A DNA stretch of 64,000 nucleotides from Mycobacterium conspicuum (GCF_010730195.1 NZ_AP022613.1:5952001-6016000), one strand, 5' to 3'. Shown: positions 9,364 to 18,452, numbered from the stretch's first letter. The notes: generated by a model not told the origin, from the sequence alone. Program-made: numbers and translations.

Positions 9364-10308
9364 TCAGCGGTGGTTCCGCGTGAAGAAGTGCCAAATGGTA
9401 TCGGTGGCGTTGAGCGCCGTCGACGGCGCGGGAAGGCCGACGAGCTGCTGCAGCACGGGTTTGGGCACGCCGCCCGGCCATTGATGGCCTGCGCCGGCCA
9501 CCGAAATCAGTTCCACCGTGCGGCCATTCGGGCAACCAGCGACCTGTGTCGTCACGTCACCGGCGGTGGTCGAGTTGGGCGGCCCGCACCCGTCGATGGA
9601 TCGCCAGGTGGCGTTGACGGATTCCACCGATGGGCCGTCGACGCGCGGATTACCGTTGACCGCGAACGCTTTTCCGGGCCCGCCATTGTATGGGACCCTG
9701 TCGTCGGCGGTGCCGTGGATTTGCAGCACGGACGTCGGCCGCGCGCGAGAACAGTCCGTCAGCAGCGTGCCGGCCACCGGGGCGATCGCGGCGAAGGTGT
9801 CGCTCTGGCAACCCAGCCGAAGCGCCATCATCGCCCCGTTGGACATGCCGGTGGCGTAGACGCGGGCCGGATCGATCGGCAGCTGGCGCTCGATGTCGGA
9901 GACCATGGCGGTGATGAACCCGACGTCGTCGAGGTTGGTGCGTTGCGGCTCGCCGCAGCATGAGCCGGCGTTCCAGGCGCGACCCTGTCCGTCGGGGTAG
10001 GCGACCAGGAAATGGCCGCCGTCGGCCTCGGTGTCCCAGTTGTAATCGCGCTCGGCCTGGTCGCCGGTGCCAAAGCCGCCGTGCATCATCACCACCAGTG
10101 CGGCCGGGCCGGCCAGACCCTGCGGACGGTACAGGTGAAAGGTCCTGCTGACACCGCCGACATCAATGGTCTGAGTCGACTCGCCGACCGGGATGCCCCG
10201 GCCCCCGGGCGTTCCCAACGCATGACCGCCGCCAACGCAGCCGCCCACAAGCATCGCAAGCACTCCGGCCAGAAACACCGCACCCACCCGAACCCACCGA
10301 AACCCCAT
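9364..10308 (-). CDS. lpqC: LpqC-like secreted lipoprotein esterase (PHB-depolymerase family)
   Basis: From the ATG at 10308 the protein has 314 residues. A hydrophobic signal segment (residues 6-22) ends in a lipobox-like LVGGC with Cys24, so it is probably a cell-envelope lipoprotein. The hydrolase core has the oxyanion motif MMHGGFG near residue 75, the nucleophile Ser156 in GMSNGAM, LQIHGTADDRVPYNGG with a likely acid residue, and GAGHQWPGG with the catalytic His. This matches the LpqC/poly(3-hydroxybutyrate) depolymerase-like esterase family. A longer reading frame continues upstream through the MarR gene, but the signal peptide fixes this start. It is divergent from MarR and shares its palindromic operator. 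Confidence 0.8.
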   Translation of the reverse strand: MGFRWVRVGAVFLAGVLAMLVGGCVGGGHALGTPGGRGIPVGESTQTIDVGGVSRTFHLYRPQGLAGPAALVVMMHGGFGTGDQAERDYNWDTEADGGHFLVAYPDGQGRAWNAGSCCGEPQRTNLDDVGFITAMVSDIERQLPIDPARVYATGMSNGAMMALRLGCQSDTFAAIAPVAGTLLTDCSRARPTSVLQIHGTADDRVPYNGGPGKAFAVNGNPRVDGPSVESVNATWRSIDGCGPPNSTTAGDVTTQVAGCPNGRTVELISVAGAGHQWPGGVPKPVLQQLVGLPAPSTALNATDTIWHFFTRNHR

Positions 10309-10336
10309 GTGCCCATCGTGGCAGCCCCAGCGATAC

Positions 10337-10355
10337 TTGACAAGTAACTTGTCAA
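10337..10355. promoter_or_regulatory. Perfect 9+1+9 palindrome, MarR-type operator
   Basis: TTGACAAGT-A-ACTTGTCAA is a perfect 9-bp inverted repeat around one base, in the short gap between the LpqC-like esterase and the MarR gene. It contains a TTGACA hexamer on both strands, so bound regulator would cover the -35 region of either gene. Binding by the adjacent MarR protein is inferred. Confidence 0.75.
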
Positions 10356-10382
10356 TTGCCGACGGGTGGCACACTCGTGGCC

Positions 10383-10832
10383 ATGCGACGCGCAGTGGAT
10401 GCCGAGTGGGAGCCCACCGTTCCGGCCCTGGTGCAATTGCTGGCCGCGTCCGGCGCTCCGCACCTGCGAGCGGCGTTCGCCTCGGCCGGACTCGACGGCA
10501 TCCGGCCGGCGCAATCGGCGGTGCTGGTGCCGCTGGCCGCCGGAGCGCTGCACGCGTCGGATCTGGCCGACCACTTCCGGGTGAGCCGGCAGGCCGTGGC
10601 TCAGGCCGTTGCCGCCCTGGAACGCCACGGCTACGTCGTTCGGGTTCCCGACCCGGCGGACGCACGAGCCCGACTCATCGAGCTGACCCCCCGCGGCCGC
10701 CAGGCGCTGCGCGTAATGCGCTCCCATGCAGTCGGTTTGGAGAAACGCTGGCAACAGCTCCTGGGTCAACGCCGCATGGCTGAACTGCGCAGGACCCTGC
10801 AAGTGTTGCTCGATGCCCAATCCGGCGGCTGA
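10383..10832 (+). CDS. MarR family transcriptional regulator
   Basis: A winged-helix MarR protein of 149 residues from the ATG at 10383. GTG at 10377 and TTG at 10356 are in-frame alternatives; the TTG abuts the operator and has no ribosome site, and GGGTGG at 10364-10369 suits the later starts. It shows IRPAQSAVLVPL, the recognition region LADHFRVSRQAVAQAVAALERHGYV and the wing VPDPADARARLIELTPRG. The palindrome upstream suggests autorepression and control of the divergent LpqC-like esterase. Confidence 0.85.
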   Translation: MRRAVDAEWEPTVPALVQLLAASGAPHLRAAFASAGLDGIRPAQSAVLVPLAAGALHASDLADHFRVSRQAVAQAVAALERHGYVVRVPDPADARARLIELTPRGRQALRVMRSHAVGLEKRWQQLLGQRRMAELRRTLQVLLDAQSGG

Positions 10833-10849
10833 CCGGATATCGTGTCGGC

Positions 10850-11110
10850 ATGGAAGAACGGTTTGCGCTCCTCAACCGCCGCTTGGCGCTGCTCGAAGAA
10901 CAGGTCCGACGGTTGTCGGAAGCCGCCGGCGTCCCCTGTCCAACGTTCCTCAGCGACGGCGCCGCCGCGGCGGGGCGTCCGGGAGGCGGTGTGCCCGCTG
11001 AAGTCATCTCCCTGGCCCGCTCCGGCAATAAGATCGCCGCCATCAAGCTGTTTCGCGAGATTACCGGGGCCGATTTGCGCGAGGCGAAGGAGATCGTCGA
11101 CGCGCTATGA
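10850..11110 (+). CDS. Small protein with coiled coil and ribosomal bL12 C-terminal-like domain
   Basis: An 86-residue protein. The first 25 residues form a charged heptad-like helix (RFALLNRRLALLEEQVRRL). After a Gly/Ala-rich linker, the last 35 residues (EVISLARSGNKIAAIKLFREITGADLREAKEIVDAL, read in parts) match the bL12 C-terminal fold, which in the ribosome recruits translational GTPases. It lacks the L12 stalk-dimer N-domain, so it is not ribosomal L7/L12. The function of such stand-alone proteins is unknown. It follows MarR by 17 bases, and its end overlaps the convergent PaaX-like gene by 6 bases. Confidence 0.7.
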   Translation: MEERFALLNRRLALLEEQVRRLSEAAGVPCPTFLSDGAAAAGRPGGGVPAEVISLARSGNKIAAIKLFREITGADLREAKEIVDAL

Positions 11111-11911
11111 CTGCCGCAGGAATTCGTTGATTCGCCGTTTGAACGCACCGTCGAAACGGCGGTAGACGCTGCGCAAGGTGTGCCCCGGCCAGTGCTTGGG
11201 AGTCAGCTCGTCGGGCAACATCGGATCGAGCTGAAGATGCCGGACCACCGCGATCGACAGTGCGAATTCATACCGCATGCTTTCGGTCGAATCGTCACGG
11301 CTGCCCCGCTTGAGTTCGGCGTCCATCGCCTCGGTGAGCAGCTTGGCATCGGTCATCCACGCGTCGAGCGAAAACAGCGCGGGCATCTTGTCGGCGGTGA
11401 TATCCGTTGCGGCGTTGTGGAAGTGGGTGCACTGCCGGTCGAGGATGGCTCGGGACGCCGGGAGCCGTTGCGGGTCAAGGTTATCCGGGCGGATCCACAC
11501 GCCCTCCCGAAGTTCGGCCAGATGTAGCGCCGTCGCTGCCTTCCTGAGTTCGAGGCGATCGGCCGCCGGCCGGCGCTCCAGCGAGACGATCGCCAGCTCC
11601 CACGTGCCGTCCCACCGCCGCGCATCCTCGATCCGGGACGCCTCGTCGACGCGCTCACGGCGTTCCAGCAAGTGCCCGGCCAACGTGTAGTAGCCGTCGG
11701 CCGCGGTCAGTTCGCCGCTGGAGACCATTCGCCACAGGCAGGTGCGGGCCGCGCCGTCGCTGATACCGAACAGCGAGGCCATCGCGACCAGCGCGCTGAC
11801 CGAAAGGCGCGCCTGGTCCGCACCCAGCAGCGCCGACGCGAGCACCGAGCGCGCGCTGAGCGGCCGGTTGCCGATCAGGTCGCTCACGCGGGACTTGGGT
11901 GCTGCGGCCAT
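11105..11911 (-). CDS. PaaX-like transcriptional regulator
   Basis: A 268-residue protein resembling the PaaX family. It has an N-terminal winged helix (ALVAMASLFGISDGAARTCLWRMVSSGEL, then GYYTLAGHLLER), then a central WDGTWELAIV segment and a helical C-terminal part. PaaX proteins are phenylacetyl-CoA-responsive repressors of aromatic catabolism, but many actinobacterial members control other pathways. It is divergent from the Rieske oxygenase gene, which it may regulate. Start ATG at 11911. Confidence 0.75.
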   Translation of the reverse strand: MAAAPKSRVSDLIGNRPLSARSVLASALLGADQARLSVSALVAMASLFGISDGAARTCLWRMVSSGELTAADGYYTLAGHLLERRERVDEASRIEDARRWDGTWELAIVSLERRPAADRLELRKAATALHLAELREGVWIRPDNLDPQRLPASRAILDRQCTHFHNAATDITADKMPALFSLDAWMTDAKLLTEAMDAELKRGSRDDSTESMRYEFALSIAVVRHLQLDPMLPDELTPKHWPGHTLRSVYRRFDGAFKRRINEFLRQS

Positions 11912-11945
11912 CCGGCTATTTTCACTGATCAGCGGACATTCTGCA

Positions 11946-11985
11946 TATCACTCGTTCATTGACGCATGACGATCATAATGTGATA
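11946..11985. promoter_or_regulatory. Spaced inverted repeat between PaaX-like and Rieske genes
   Basis: TATCAC (11946-11951) and GTGATA (11980-11985) are perfect inverted 6-mers separated by 28 bases, in the 83-base divergent gap. They could be operator half-sites, but short AT-rich hexamers also arise by chance. Confidence 0.3.
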
Positions 11986-11994
11986 CTGACACGC

Positions 11995-13167
11995 ATGGGT
12001 GCCCTGACGAAGCCGTTGGTCGCCGATGACGTCGAGATTGTCCGGCGCATCCTCGCCCATATCGACGCCGGTACCACCGACGAGGGCGAGGCGTGGCGTG
12101 AGCCCGTCGAGAACTATCTGAACCCGGCCAGGTTCACCGCCGAACTCAATTTGCTGCGCGCAATGCCGAGCGTGTTCGTTCCATCGGCGACGATCCCGAA
12201 CCCGGGTGACCACGTCGAGCGGACCGCGTTCGGGGTGCCGTTGTTCGCCGTGCGCGGCTCAGATGGGCGGGCACGCGTGTTTCGCAACGCGTGTCGGCAT
12301 CGCGGCTTCGCCCTCGTCGAGGGGGCCGGCTGCTCGCACGCGTTCGTGTGCCGCTACCACGGCTGGACGTACCGGCTGGACGGTTCGCTGGCCCACGTGC
12401 CACACGATGCCGCGTTCCCGGATCTGGAGCCTTCGGCGCGCGGCCTGGTCGAGGTGGCGAGCCGCGAAGTCGACGCGCTCATCGTCATCGGGCCGGTCGA
12501 TCCCGCGAATGCCGATGCGGCGCAGCCGGATTGGGCGGGGCTGGCCGACGGAAGCCCGTGGCGTGACAAGCTGCTCCCGTTCGAGCGGCTGGTTCACGTG
12601 GAATCCACCATGCGCGCCATGAACTGGAAGGTGCTCGCCGAGCAATTCCTGGAGGGTTATCACATCCGCTCGACGCACAAGACCACCTTCTTCCCGCTGC
12701 AATACGACAACCTCAATGTGATCGAGACATTCGGCCCGAACAGCCGTATCACCTTCCCGTACCGCAACATTGAACGGCTTCGGGATCGCCCCGAGAGCAC
12801 CTGGACGACCTTCGCGCGGGTGACGTATCTGTATCAGCTGTTCCCCAACGTAATGTTGGCAACCTTCCCGGACGTGGTGTCGATGGTGGTGATCGACCCG
12901 GTCGACGTCGGGCACACCACGGTCACCACCTATTCGATGGTCAGGCCCGACCTCGCTGACTCAGCTGATGCCGCCGAGTCCAACCCGACGGGCGGGGCCA
13001 GCCTGATCGCCCGCGGTCTCATCGAGGACAACGAGATGTCGGAGGGCGTCCAACGCGGATTGCATTCCGGGGCAAACGCGTTCGTGGAATTCGGGCGGCA
13101 TGAGAGCGCCGCGGGGCATTTCCACGCCACCCTCGACGACCGTCTGGCCCGCATGGCCGATCGCTGA
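11995..13167 (+). CDS. Rieske non-heme iron oxygenase, alpha subunit
   Basis: From the ATG at 11995 the protein has 390 residues; a TTG at 11959 is an upstream alternative. The [2Fe-2S] Rieske ligands are visible as Cys100-x-His102 (NACRHRG) and Cys119-x2-His122 (CRYHGWTY). The catalytic domain has the mononuclear-iron histidines His223 and His228 in LEGYHIRSTH. Such enzymes hydroxylate or demethylate aromatic rings, steroids or quaternary amines, using electrons from a separate reductase. No ferredoxin or reductase gene is adjacent. The divergent PaaX-like gene suggests an aromatic substrate, but this is inference. Confidence 0.85.
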   Translation: MGALTKPLVADDVEIVRRILAHIDAGTTDEGEAWREPVENYLNPARFTAELNLLRAMPSVFVPSATIPNPGDHVERTAFGVPLFAVRGSDGRARVFRNACRHRGFALVEGAGCSHAFVCRYHGWTYRLDGSLAHVPHDAAFPDLEPSARGLVEVASREVDALIVIGPVDPANADAAQPDWAGLADGSPWRDKLLPFERLVHVESTMRAMNWKVLAEQFLEGYHIRSTHKTTFFPLQYDNLNVIETFGPNSRITFPYRNIERLRDRPESTWTTFARVTYLYQLFPNVMLATFPDVVSMVVIDPVDVGHTTVTTYSMVRPDLADSADAAESNPTGGASLIARGLIEDNEMSEGVQRGLHSGANAFVEFGRHESAAGHFHATLDDRLARMADR

Positions 13168-13254
13168 CCGAAGGGAGTCAGCGGCAAAACGGCGTAAGCG
13201 AGTTCATCCGCTCGATTCGTTTCTGGCCTACGACCCCCTTGGCGTCGTCTACGC

Positions 13255-14694
13255 ATGTTGGCCGATGATATGCGCCGGCCGTCCGCCGATGCTGGACCGA
13301 TGAATCCTTTCGCCCAAAAGGCACCGCTCGGTGAACACGCGATTGTGCTGGGGGCCAGCATGGCCGGACTGCTCGCTGCGCGGGTGCTCGCCGACTTCTA
13401 CGCGCGGGTGACGGTGGTCGAACGCGACATGCTGGGAGACACCGCCGACGTCCGGAAGGGGGTGCCGCAAGGTCGACATGCGCACGGGCTGCTCATGCGG
13501 GGCGCGCAAGCGCTCGACGAGTTGTTCCCCGGACTGCTCGAGCAACTCGTCGCCGACGGTGCCGTCGTGTTCGACGGCACGGACCTGTCGAAGCTGTACT
13601 TCTGCATGAACGGGCACCTGGCCGTGCGGGCGGGCGCGTCGACCGGGCTCAGGACCTACAGCATGACCCGACCCTTCCTGGAGTGCCACGTCCGGCGCCG
13701 GGTGCGCGCCATTCCCCACCTCACCGTGCTCGACGGTCATGACATCGCCGACATCTGCGTCACGGGTCGGCGCCGGGTCAGCGGGGCCCGGGTGGTGCGA
13801 CGCAGCGACAAGGCAACCCTCGAGCTGACGGCGGATCTGGTGGTGGACGCGACCGGGCGTGGGTCCCGGACGCCGGCCCTGCTCAAGGGGCTTGGCTATC
13901 AACCGGCCCCCGAAGACGAGGTCGTCGTGGACGTGATGTACGCCAGCCAGCTCTTGCGGATGCCGGGCCACGGGCTAGAGGAGGTTGCGTCCATCGTCTC
14001 GCCGGTGCCGGGGCGGCCGACGGGTGCGGTGCTTGTCAAATGCGAAAACGACACCGCGTTTTTCACCGCCTTCGGCATGGTTGGCAACGACCCACCCGTT
14101 GATCTGCCGGGCATGTGCGAGTTTGCCGCGGGGTTCATGCCGGGCCGATTGTTGGCTGCGGTGCGCGCCGGCGAACCGATGAGCCCGGTGGCGCAGCACC
14201 GCCTACCGTCAAGTCGCTGGCGCCGCTATGACCGAGCGAATGGGCTGCCCGAGGGATTGCTGGCCGTCGGGGATGCCGTGTGCAGTTTCAACCCGATCTA
14301 CGGTCAGGGCATGACGGTCGCGGCGATGGAGGCGCTGGTGTTGCGTGACTGCCTGGTCGGTGGCTTAAATCGCCTGCCGCAGCGGTTCTTCCGGGCGGCC
14401 GCAATACCCATCGGCCAGGCTTGGCAGCTGACGGTCGGTGGGGACCTGAGCCTGCCCGAGGTAGACGGGACGCCGCCGCTGGCCACCCGCCTGCTGAACG
14501 GCTACATGGACCGTGTGCTGCGCGCCGCCGAGCATGACGTCGCCGTGTTCGAACAGTTCGCCAGGGTCGCATGGCTAGTCGACTCGCCCTTTAAGCTGTT
14601 GCGGCCCAGCATGATTCGGCGAGCGCTGAGTACACGGCGAAGCCAGGGGCAACGCGGCCACGACGCGGATCGCGCACCGCTGGCAAGCGTCTGA
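13255..14694 (+). CDS. FAD-dependent monooxygenase/oxidoreductase (PHBH-like fold)
   Basis: A 479-residue flavoprotein. It has an N-terminal Rossmann motif (IVLGASMAGLLAARVLADFY, about residues 29-48) ending in VVERD, a VVDATGRGSRTP segment and a second FAD motif GLLAVGDAVCSFNPIYGQGMT near residue 340. This layout is that of p-hydroxybenzoate-hydroxylase-like monooxygenases and geranylgeranyl-reductase-like proteins. ATG codons at 13255, 13270 and 13300 are all possible; none has a good ribosome site, and the last (MNPFAQK) fits the start of the Rossmann domain best. It lies 87 bases after the Rieske gene on the same strand and may act in the same pathway. Confidence 0.75.
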   Translation: MLADDMRRPSADAGPMNPFAQKAPLGEHAIVLGASMAGLLAARVLADFYARVTVVERDMLGDTADVRKGVPQGRHAHGLLMRGAQALDELFPGLLEQLVADGAVVFDGTDLSKLYFCMNGHLAVRAGASTGLRTYSMTRPFLECHVRRRVRAIPHLTVLDGHDIADICVTGRRRVSGARVVRRSDKATLELTADLVVDATGRGSRTPALLKGLGYQPAPEDEVVVDVMYASQLLRMPGHGLEEVASIVSPVPGRPTGAVLVKCENDTAFFTAFGMVGNDPPVDLPGMCEFAAGFMPGRLLAAVRAGEPMSPVAQHRLPSSRWRRYDRANGLPEGLLAVGDAVCSFNPIYGQGMTVAAMEALVLRDCLVGGLNRLPQRFFRAAAIPIGQAWQLTVGGDLSLPEVDGTPPLATRLLNGYMDRVLRAAEHDVAVFEQFARVAWLVDSPFKLLRPSMIRRALSTRRSQGQRGHDADRAPLASV

Positions 14695-17409
14695 TCAGTC
14701 GTGGCTGGATGCCTCCTGGACGAGCTGCACGCGAGAGGTCAGGTTCAGTTCGGTGTAAACGTGGGTGAGATGGGTTTGCACGGTGCGCGGTGAGATCAGT
14801 AGCCGCTGGGCGATCTCCTTGTTACCCAGCCCATCACACACCAGGCGCACGACGTCGCGCTCGGCCGGCGTCAGCGAGGCCCATCCCATCGTGGGCCGCC
14901 GGCGTTCCCCTTTTCCGCGCCGCGCGTAGGCGATCGCTTCGGCGGTGGATAGTGCGGATCCCTCGGCGAACGCGGCCTCAAAGGCGTTGTCGCCCATCGC
15001 GTCGCGCGTCGCACGGGTCGCCCCTTCGTGATCGGCGTCGTAGACCTTGAACCGGACCGTCCCCATCCGCGCGCGAATACCCTCGGCGGCACCGAACAGC
15101 CGCGCCGAACGGGTGTGGCCGCCACCGGCTCGCGCAGTAGTGGCGAGGCTTTCGAGTATGTCGGGGACAGCCAGAAGCGCGCCCAGGGCGGCGGCGAGGG
15201 CCAGTCCCTCGTAGGCGTCTTGTTCGGCGAGTTCGGGCTCCCGTCGGGCGAACTGTACGCGTGCTCTGGCGGTCAAGGCCAGCACTCGATGCCAGCCCGT
15301 GGCCGTGGCAACAGCTTGATCCGCCCAGGTGTGTGCCGCGCCCAGATCACCCCGCGCCAAGGCAACGTCGGCGAGAAGATGGCCGTGCATGTGTTGATGG
15401 AGCGGAGCGGGCATCAGCTGATCCCACGCGATCCGGCTCATCTGATCGGCCTTCGCGACGTCGCCCTCCGCCAGCGCCACGACAGCGCGCACGGCGTGCG
15501 AATTCCCACTCCACAACGGGCCGAATTCTTCGGCCGGCGACGCAACCGCGGCGAGCCCGATCGCCGCCGGGTGCAAATCGCCCTGGCAGGCGGCGGCTTG
15601 CGCCGCATAGTGGGCGCTCACCACCCACCAGATCAACGCCTGATCCGCGCGGGCCTCCTCGGCGATCGCACCCAATCGACTCGCGGCTTCCCCGGGCTCG
15701 CCGCTCACCAGTTGCGCCCAGGCCGCCCAGGTGCGGCACTGCTGCGAGGTAAACCGGTCGCCGATCTCCTCCGCGATCTTGCGGCCCTCGGTGGTGGCGT
15801 CCCGCACGGCAATCGGGTCCCCGGCCAGGTATGCGAGGTTTGCCTGCCAGCCCAGAATCTGGCAGAGCCGCCACCTGTCGCCGACGGTGCGGGCCAGGTC
15901 GGCCGCCTCGGCCAGTTGTTCTTGGGCCGGTTCGCCGTGCATTGTGGCGACAATGCCGCGCGCGGTGAGTGCTCGAGCAATCAGCGCCTGATCGCCGGTC
16001 GCGCGGGCCTGCGCCAATGCCGAATCGGCCTGCTGCGCGCCCCGGGCTCCGAAAGCCCAGGTGTCGAGCAGGGCCCGATCGGCGAGCGCAGCCGCCCGCA
16101 CGCCGGGCGACACCGTCGTCGAGTCAGCATCGTCGAGGACGGCATCGAACCACGCCAAGCCTTCGTTCAGTCGGCCCAATGCCAGCCACAACGGTTGCAA
16201 CGAAGACGTCAGCATCAGGGCTGCCTCGGTGTTGGACCTTGCGCGGGTCCAGGCGAAGGCCGCGCGGAAGTTGTCGATCTCCACCACGGCCCGCGCGAGG
16301 CTGCGATCCAACGCGGTGCGGGCTGCCGTGTCCACCGCGGCCGCCACGTGTACGTAGTAGTCGCAATGCCGCGCGCGCACGGCATCGCCTTCGCCGGAGT
16401 CGTCCAATTGCTCAAACGCGTACTGGCGCATGGTCTCCAGTAGTCGGTAGCGGGTACGGCTGTCCTCGGTGTCGGCCACCACGAGAGACTTGTCGACGAG
16501 GAGGGTGACCAGGTCCAGAACCTCCTCGCGCTCGAGGTCTGCCCCCGTTGACCGGATAGCGGCGACCGCCTGGGCCGCATCGAGATCGAAGCCACCGCTG
16601 AATACCGCCAGCCGGCGGAACAGGATGCGCTCCGGTTGCGTCAGCAGCTCGTGCGACCAGTCGACCGACGCCCGCAACGCCTGCTGCCGGGGCACCGCGG
16701 TGCGCGCGCCGCCGGTCAGCAGACGGAAGCGATCCCGCAGCCCGTCAAAGATCTCGTTGGGGGACAATGCCCTAACGCGGGCGGCAGCCAGTTCGATGGC
16801 CAGCGGCATGCCGTCGAGGCGAGAACAGATCTCGGTGACGGTGGCACGGTTCGCTTCGGTGAGGCGGAACGTGGGGCGCACCAGCCGCGCCCGGCTGGCG
16901 AACAGTTCGACGGCCTCGTCGTGCAGGGAGAGCGGCGGCACCCGCCACGTCACCTCGCCGGCAACGCCCATCGGCTCCCGGCTGGTCGCCAGCACCTTCA
17001 CCTGCGGACAGGCGGGCAGCAGCGAGTCGACCAGCGACGCGATCGAGTCGAGCAGGTGCTCGCAGTTGTCCAAGAGCAGGAGCACACGTCGGCCAGCGAC
17101 GAAAGACAGCAGGGTGTCCACCGCGGAACGCCCGGGTTGATCGGACCGGCCAAAGGCGCGGACGATCGTCACGGCCACCAGCTCGGGCTCCGCGACGGGC
17201 GAAAAATCCACCGCGCACACGCCGTCGTCGTAACCGGCGGCCACCCGGTCCGCGACGTGCAACGCGAGCCGCGTCTTCCCGGCGCCGCCCGCACCGCTCA
17301 CTGTCACCAGCCGGTTCTCGGCGAGCAGCCGTTGAACGTCGGCGGCTTCGGTTTCGCGACCGATGAAACTGGTGAGTGGCACCCGCAGATGCGGCGCGGT
17401 AGCCGTCAC
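14695..17409 (-). CDS. LuxR family regulator with NB-ARC-type ATPase and TPR region
   Basis: A 904-residue STAND-type regulator. Walker A GAGGAGKTR lies at residues 39-47 and Walker B VLLLLDN ends at Asp114, followed by a TSREP sensor motif and GMPLAIELAAARV. A long helical, probably TPR-like, region covers about 330-830. The C-terminus carries a LuxR helix-turn-helix (LTPAERDVVRLVCDGLGNKEIAQRLLISPRTVQTHL, read in parts). Mycobacterial relatives such as Rv0386 and Rv2488c often add an N-terminal cyclase domain, which is absent here. The gene starts 3 bases after the polysaccharide deacetylase stop, so the two are probably co-transcribed. The signal sensed is unknown. Confidence 0.85.
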   Translation of the reverse strand: MTATAPHLRVPLTSFIGRETEAADVQRLLAENRLVTVSGAGGAGKTRLALHVADRVAAGYDDGVCAVDFSPVAEPELVAVTIVRAFGRSDQPGRSAVDTLLSFVAGRRVLLLLDNCEHLLDSIASLVDSLLPACPQVKVLATSREPMGVAGEVTWRVPPLSLHDEAVELFASRARLVRPTFRLTEANRATVTEICSRLDGMPLAIELAAARVRALSPNEIFDGLRDRFRLLTGGARTAVPRQQALRASVDWSHELLTQPERILFRRLAVFSGGFDLDAAQAVAAIRSTGADLEREEVLDLVTLLVDKSLVVADTEDSRTRYRLLETMRQYAFEQLDDSGEGDAVRARHCDYYVHVAAAVDTAARTALDRSLARAVVEIDNFRAAFAWTRARSNTEAALMLTSSLQPLWLALGRLNEGLAWFDAVLDDADSTTVSPGVRAAALADRALLDTWAFGARGAQQADSALAQARATGDQALIARALTARGIVATMHGEPAQEQLAEAADLARTVGDRWRLCQILGWQANLAYLAGDPIAVRDATTEGRKIAEEIGDRFTSQQCRTWAAWAQLVSGEPGEAASRLGAIAEEARADQALIWWVVSAHYAAQAAACQGDLHPAAIGLAAVASPAEEFGPLWSGNSHAVRAVVALAEGDVAKADQMSRIAWDQLMPAPLHQHMHGHLLADVALARGDLGAAHTWADQAVATATGWHRVLALTARARVQFARREPELAEQDAYEGLALAAALGALLAVPDILESLATTARAGGGHTRSARLFGAAEGIRARMGTVRFKVYDADHEGATRATRDAMGDNAFEAAFAEGSALSTAEAIAYARRGKGERRRPTMGWASLTPAERDVVRLVCDGLGNKEIAQRLLISPRTVQTHLTHVYTELNLTSRVQLVQEASSHD

Positions 17410-17412
17410 TGC

Positions 17413-18231
17413 TTAGGGGGTTTTGAGGAACACGTCGTTGAGGGTGACGGTGCGCAGGTTGCGGGCTCGGATGATGTCCACGAGCTGCGGATAGACATGG
17501 GTGACCGGCGCGTGATTGAGGTGGCCGATGACGATCTGCTGCGGAGTGAAGTATTTGTCGGCCATCTGCACGATGTAGTCCTCGGTGATCAGCGTGGAAT
17601 CCGACAGCGAGCCCGACCACAAGGTCGGGACCTTGTAACCAAGGTCGGCCGCCACCGCATCGACGGCGGCGTTGTGTTTGGCATAGGGCGGCCGGAAGTA
17701 CGGCTTGGCGCCGACTCCGTACGTCTTCTTCAGGAAGTCGTCGTTGCGCGTGAGCTGCCGGGCGACCTCGCTCTTGGTCAGCGTGGTCAGATCGGGGTGC
17801 GACCAGGTGTGGTTGCCGAGCTGAATTTGTCCGGATTCGACCAACGGCCGCAGCAGCGCCGCATTCTCTGTCCATGAGTCGTAGGTGCCGTTGACGAAAT
17901 ACGTCAGCCGTATGCCGGTGTCCTTGGCGAGCTGGGTGTAGGCGCGCACCACCTCGCTGTTGACGCCGTCGTCGAGGGTCAGCGCGAGTAGATCACCGTC
18001 GCCGGGGATCCGGGTGAGTGCGCCGCCACCGGGCAGCGCGATGCGCGCACCGGGCGAGGGGGGCGGCAGCAACCCCGCCGGCGCGGCGGGACCCGAGGTC
18101 GCGGGCGCGCCACCGGTCGTCTGGGCGAAGGTCCGCGGCTGCGGATCGACCACCAGCCGCGCCGCGCCGACAACGGCCACCGTGGCAGCGGCAAGCGACC
18201 CGAGGAAGCGACGGCGGTTCAGCTCCGGCAT
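17413..18231 (-). CDS. Tat-exported polysaccharide deacetylase (NodB homology)
   Basis: From the ATG at 18231 the protein has 272 residues and begins with a twin-arginine signal (NRRRFLGSLAAATVAVVGAA). The same frame opens at 18351, but that would bury the signal 45 residues in. The NodB domain shows the metal motifs TLDDG (Asp87, Asp88), His141 and His145 in HTWSH, and RPPY at 180-183. Enzymes of this family remove N- or O-acetyl groups from peptidoglycan, chitin-like or other glycans outside the membrane. Export through Tat suggests a folded, metal-loaded enzyme. It precedes the LuxR gene in an apparent operon. Confidence 0.82.
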   Translation of the reverse strand: MPELNRRRFLGSLAAATVAVVGAARLVVDPQPRTFAQTTGGAPATSGPAAPAGLLPPPSPGARIALPGGGALTRIPGDGDLLALTLDDGVNSEVVRAYTQLAKDTGIRLTYFVNGTYDSWTENAALLRPLVESGQIQLGNHTWSHPDLTTLTKSEVARQLTRNDDFLKKTYGVGAKPYFRPPYAKHNAAVDAVAADLGYKVPTLWSGSLSDSTLITEDYIVQMADKYFTPQQIVIGHLNHAPVTHVYPQLVDIIRARNLRTVTLNDVFLKTP

Positions 18232-18452
18232 TGCGATGCCGTCAAAGAATCCGGCGGAGGCCACCCGATTCTGCGTGGATTGTTTGCGGTGAGCGCCTCG
18301 GTCGCGCGGGCGCCCGCGAGGGGCGCCCACGCTGCCAAAGTCCGCGTCCACAGCAGCGAACCGTACCAGTAGCAGCGACGATATGTCGTATTGAGCTCGG
18401 GGGGTTAGCTAACGATTCGCTGCGAAAAGCGTCTCATCGGGTGCACGGAAGG

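Noticed and set aside
9364..10665. A 433-codon version of the LpqC-like gene starting inside the MarR gene.
   Set aside because: The lipoprotein signal peptide begins at the ATG at 10308, and the upstream part is a shadow of MarR.
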